NCBI RefSeq assembly: GCF_040712315.1
Contig: NC_134015.1
Span: 10,622,945-10,686,944 of the forward strand
Direction: 5' to 3'
DNA from: Castanea sativa
Taxonomy: Eukaryota > Streptophyta > Magnoliopsida > Fagales > Fagaceae
DNA: 64,000 nt
The first letter of the stretch is position 1; every line of letters begins with the position of its first letter. The notes beneath the pieces are model-generated. The model saw nothing but the letters and a program-made list of their open reading frames with translations, did no database searches and had not been told where the DNA came from. Shown one piece after another: positions 60,561 through 64,000 of this stretch. Position numbers and translations under genes: made by a program.

Positions 60561-61908
60561 AATGATAAAGTTAAGATTGAGAGAGAATTGTTTGAGATAA
60601 TTTGGTAATGCTTGAAAAAAAATAGAGTTTGAGTAATACACTAGTGAGAAAGATTGATTTGATTTAAGTGGGCAGAACAAAAATGAGATAGAAGAAGATC
60701 AAAAATAATATTAATATAAGTAATAAAAAATGACATTAATTAAGGAGGTAACAAATTAAGAGTGTGAATTTTTTTTTAGTATACTAAGTGTTTTTAACGC
60801 ACACACGAAGAGAAGGGAGAAGGTCTTAAAGAAATTAGTAGTAGTGTATATTCAAAAGGGTCTCGGGCGTGATCTTAGATAAAATAAAATATAAAAAAAT
60901 TGGAGAAAAATTCCTTATTGATCTCAATCAATATGTTGAGGATTGAATTTATAGCTGACATCAAAAGTTTAGGACTAAGACTGTAATGTTGTTTATGAAC
61001 CAAGTATAATATAAATATTAATATGTATAAGGCACTGCACCTTGTGTTCGGGGGAAAAGAAAAGAAAAAAAAAGGAAAAAAAAAATGCTTGAACTTATAT
61101 TAGGAATATCATATAATCTTAGGCATAAATAATACTTAAGATGCTTTCTTATCTCTCCATTGAAAGTGATTTACTTTAGGCCAACATCAATGTTCTTAAA
61201 CCAAAGGTAGGGCTTTCCATCATATAAAGAACAACTTGGTTTTCTGCTGCTTTCTTTTCCACCTCTAAAAGTGTTCAACATAGACCAGATGGAACTTATT
61301 TATGTCAAAAATGTCTAACACTAATATTGTGTCATATTTAAATCATGCATAGATTAACTAAAAAAAGATAGGCTGATCGTGGCAGCACGGGGTTTTTTTA
61401 TAGAGACATTTAGCAATCTTGTTATGCTGCTTTTAGAGATAATGATGGTTTATAATATAGATATTGTTGGGGAATTAAGGGGGAATCAGTTGAATAACCG
61501 AAAATTGAAGTAGACTTAAAGGTGAAACTTGATTGTTATCCTCACAATGATATACATGCCCCCACTCCATTGATTTTACTAATGGGTTCAGGGAAAATTA
61601 TGTTCAAGATATATAAAACTAAGCATGGATTTTACAAGTTAACACACTTGGAAAATTTTGTAAATTTCTCTTTAATGATGTGAAAAACTTTCAAAATCTG
61701 TGAATTAATGCATTGTCAAGTATAAAAAAAAAACCTATAAATAATTGAATATGGATCATTATAAACAATGAAGAGTTGCCTTCTAAAATTCACACTTGAA
61801 AGGTTAGTTTTGACTTTTGACGATACAAGCCCTTTAAAATATTGTCTTGGCTTTTACTAGCCAATGGTCGTAGACCCATGCATTGAGTGTGATAATTTTT
61901 TTAGGGTG

Positions 61909-61958
<50 letters not shown>

Positions 61959-62552
61959 TGTTGGCAATTTGGTCTAATTTAATGAAGAGTAATGCATTTC
62001 ATAATCATATCACAACATATTTTTTTATTATTGTAGAAATGTTTTATTTAATTTTTGAAACCTTAATTCTACTATAGTCGATTGTCTAATTTGTACATCT
62101 CTAAGTCAATTGAATACATTTTTCATGTTACATGTTACATGCCTATGAACTTGAAATTCAACAAATAATCCATGATCAACTAGTGAATAATATGAACAAC
62201 CTACACAACCAATGGATCATATAAGCTTTATTTAGTAGAATCATTTCATATTATTTACAACAAAGTTTTAGAGATACCTAAAGAAGTATTTCACTACAGG
62301 TATGACATTAGTGCTTGCAAACACGGACATTTGCAGGACAACATTGAACTTGAAAGGATGCCAATCATTTAAAGGGTCATGAACAATAGCTTGAAACATG
62401 TATGACTAAGAGTCAATTTCTCAAAAGTCTATGCATATGTAAAGGTGAAATAATCGATGTGGATATTAATTACTGTAGTTTCAGTTGTTTCGATTTTAAT
62501 AAATTAAATAGGTATGATTAAGTATCAGATTCTCATAAGCAACCAAATAGTT
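60561..62552. other. Intergenic, no gene seen
   Basis: AT-rich. Contains a poly-A/G run near 61060 and an ATT microsatellite. No supported gene. Confidence 0.65.
61911..61958. repeat. (ATT)16 microsatellite
   Basis: Uninterrupted ATT trinucleotides. They encode a poly-Tyr run in one frame, which is not a gene. Confidence 0.92.
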
Positions 62553-62564
62553 CTATGTATATGT

Positions 62565-62755
62565 TTTCTTTTTTATTTTTATTATTAATTTATTTTTTAT
62601 ATTTTAATATAAGATAGAATTTCTACTCTAATTTAATCTAAGTATATATTTGTGTGAAGTTCCCTCTTGGAGACTTGAACCCCAACGATTACCCCTCACG
62701 CTCCACGAGTATTTATACTTGTGGAGTGATCACCACACCAAGGATGTGCGGTGGT
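62565..62755 (-). mobile_element. tRNA-derived SINE with 12-bp target duplication
   Basis: On the minus strand: A-box-like TGGTGTGGTGATC, B-box GGTTCAAGTCTCC, a unique body, TAGATTAAATTAGAGTAGAA and an A-rich tail. It is flanked by CTATGTATATGT (62553-62564) and CTATATATATGT (62756-62767). It is a different family from the 24529 SINE. Confidence 0.8.
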
Positions 62756-62767
62756 CTATATATATGT

Positions 62768-64000
62768 GAAGGTAATATTATTGATGTAGATATTAGTGAC
62801 TGTTTCAGTTGTTTTAATATTAATAATTTATTTGTATAGGACTTTTAATAGTTCAAATATATATACTATCTTTTGATTTTTCAAGGATAGTGACAATTGA
62901 ACAGATATGAAGAAGTGATTCAGTTAAATGAGGAGAGGAAGAGCTAAAGGAGGGGAGTGAGAGAGGGTAGCGTTAATAAGCTCAAGTTGGGAAATTGTGA
63001 AAGCATGAAAGACTATTCGGCTTGGACTTTATGGTAAAGAGCATTAATCCGTAAGCTACAGTTGAAAGATATATAATATTATAAGGATTGGGCTTTATGG
63101 TGGAGGGGATTGCTTGCTCACTCCTAAATGTAGCTGTGCAAGAGATCGTAACAATATAATTCTTAGAGTACCAAGGTTGAACCACAAGAAGCAGGGTAAA
63201 TTCAAAAACAATGTAATCAAACAACAATTTGGATGAAGAAGAAAAGTAATTTTGCTTGGTGATTGTTAACAAGAATAATGATAAAACTTATTTAAATCAA
63301 TAATATAAATACCACGGCATCGAAGTGTTTCCCTATATCGATATGAAATTCTTTGTGATCTAATAAAATATATATATTTCATAATTGATTGTTCTTAGTC
63401 AATGAAAAATTTATGATTAAGTTGAACTGAGATATTTCAAGAACGCATGATTACAGTTTTTAGTAAAATTTATTCACTTTAAAACTTGATTTCTATTCGA
63501 AAGTATTAGAAATTCATCTAAAAAATAAGAAAGACATGATTGGACTTATTGAAAGCATGAAAGAACTAATAAATCAAAAGAAATCTAATTAAATAATCAA
63601 ATATTTTGTCAACTCAAAATTTAGGAAGAATCACAATAAATATTGATACTGTATAGAGGAAATATAACACCTAGCCCTAGCTAAGAGTTTAAGTTGCCAT
63701 TAGAGAAAAGAAAATACAAGTTTATGTCTCTCCAAGTTCGTTCTCCATAGCCTCCATTCAAAACCCTAACTTAAAAAATAAAACTTTTGACTATTTAATT
63801 TTCATCCAGATTTTTAGTAGCAACTTGTGAGTTAATTTCGGACTTTAATAAGTGTGAATTTCAAAAACCTCAAAATTGGAAAGTTGTAGATATTTAAGTC
63901 ACAGTTCCAGCCCATCCAACCTTGAGTCAATTGGATCTTTGAGGAGAGAGATGCACCAAAAATACTGATCAATGCTCAAATAGGATATTTCCTTTTCTGA
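62768..64000. other. Intergenic, no gene seen
   Basis: AT-rich. Bases 62768-62830 resemble 62437-62500 (GATGTRGATATTA, TTTCAGTTGTTT). The open frame at 62982-63272 on the minus strand has no recognisable motif. Confidence 0.6.

Noticed and set aside
61883..62077. Frame with a poly-Tyr run
   Set aside because: Made by the ATT microsatellite.

Overview
The window is nuclear DNA of a eudicot plant. The evidence is four intron-bearing or plant-specific host genes (ALG13 3' part, a membrane receptor-like cytoplasmic kinase, ERCC1, an ATL-type RING-H2 ubiquitin ligase) in AT-rich DNA full of plant-type retrotransposons, MITEs, SINEs and dinucleotide microsatellites. A woody species such as a Fagales member is possible, but that is only an impression. 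ERCC1 next to an ATL6-like gene matches the Arabidopsis order (AT3G05210 beside AT3G05200), so this looks like a conserved gene pair pushed about 16 kb apart by transposable elements.

Layout: 1-2.1 kb holds the last two visible exons of ALG13 (+). 6.0-9.4 kb holds a six-exon kinase gene (+). 9.4-14.3 kb is intergenic, with a PIF/Harbinger-like MITE. 14.3-22.0 kb is the nine-exon ERCC1 gene (-); its introns carry two copies of a 200-bp MITE, a 5'-truncated LINE and a LINE tail. 22-36.3 kb is intergenic: a 3.2-kb tandem duplication whose first copy was later hit by a solo LTR (inside a CACTA-like foldback element), a SINE and a 5.8-kb Ty1/copia element, while the second copy keeps the empty sites. 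38.1-39.3 kb is the intronless ATL gene (-). 42.8-54.5 kb is one 11.7-kb Ty3/gypsy element of Tat type, with a perfect 5-bp target duplication, two RNase H domains, an 18-unit array of a 70-bp repeat and a spliced antisense gene. 54.5-64 kb has no host gene; it holds a 57.4-60.5 kb local duplication, a LINE tail and a SINE.

The host genes have unrelated roles: ER N-glycan precursor synthesis, plasma-membrane signalling, structure-specific DNA repair and membrane-anchored ubiquitination. The retroelement proteins are all interrupted and are annotated as pseudogenes.

The two observations most worth following are (i) the copia element, which has no tRNA-type primer-binding site but carries, at exactly that place, 15 nt perfectly complementary to its own LTR, suggesting self-priming; and (ii) the Tat element, whose antisense gene has two phase-consistent introns and converges on pol across the 70-bp palindrome-bearing array. 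Exon borders were set by hand from GT/AG sites and reading phase; no database search was run.
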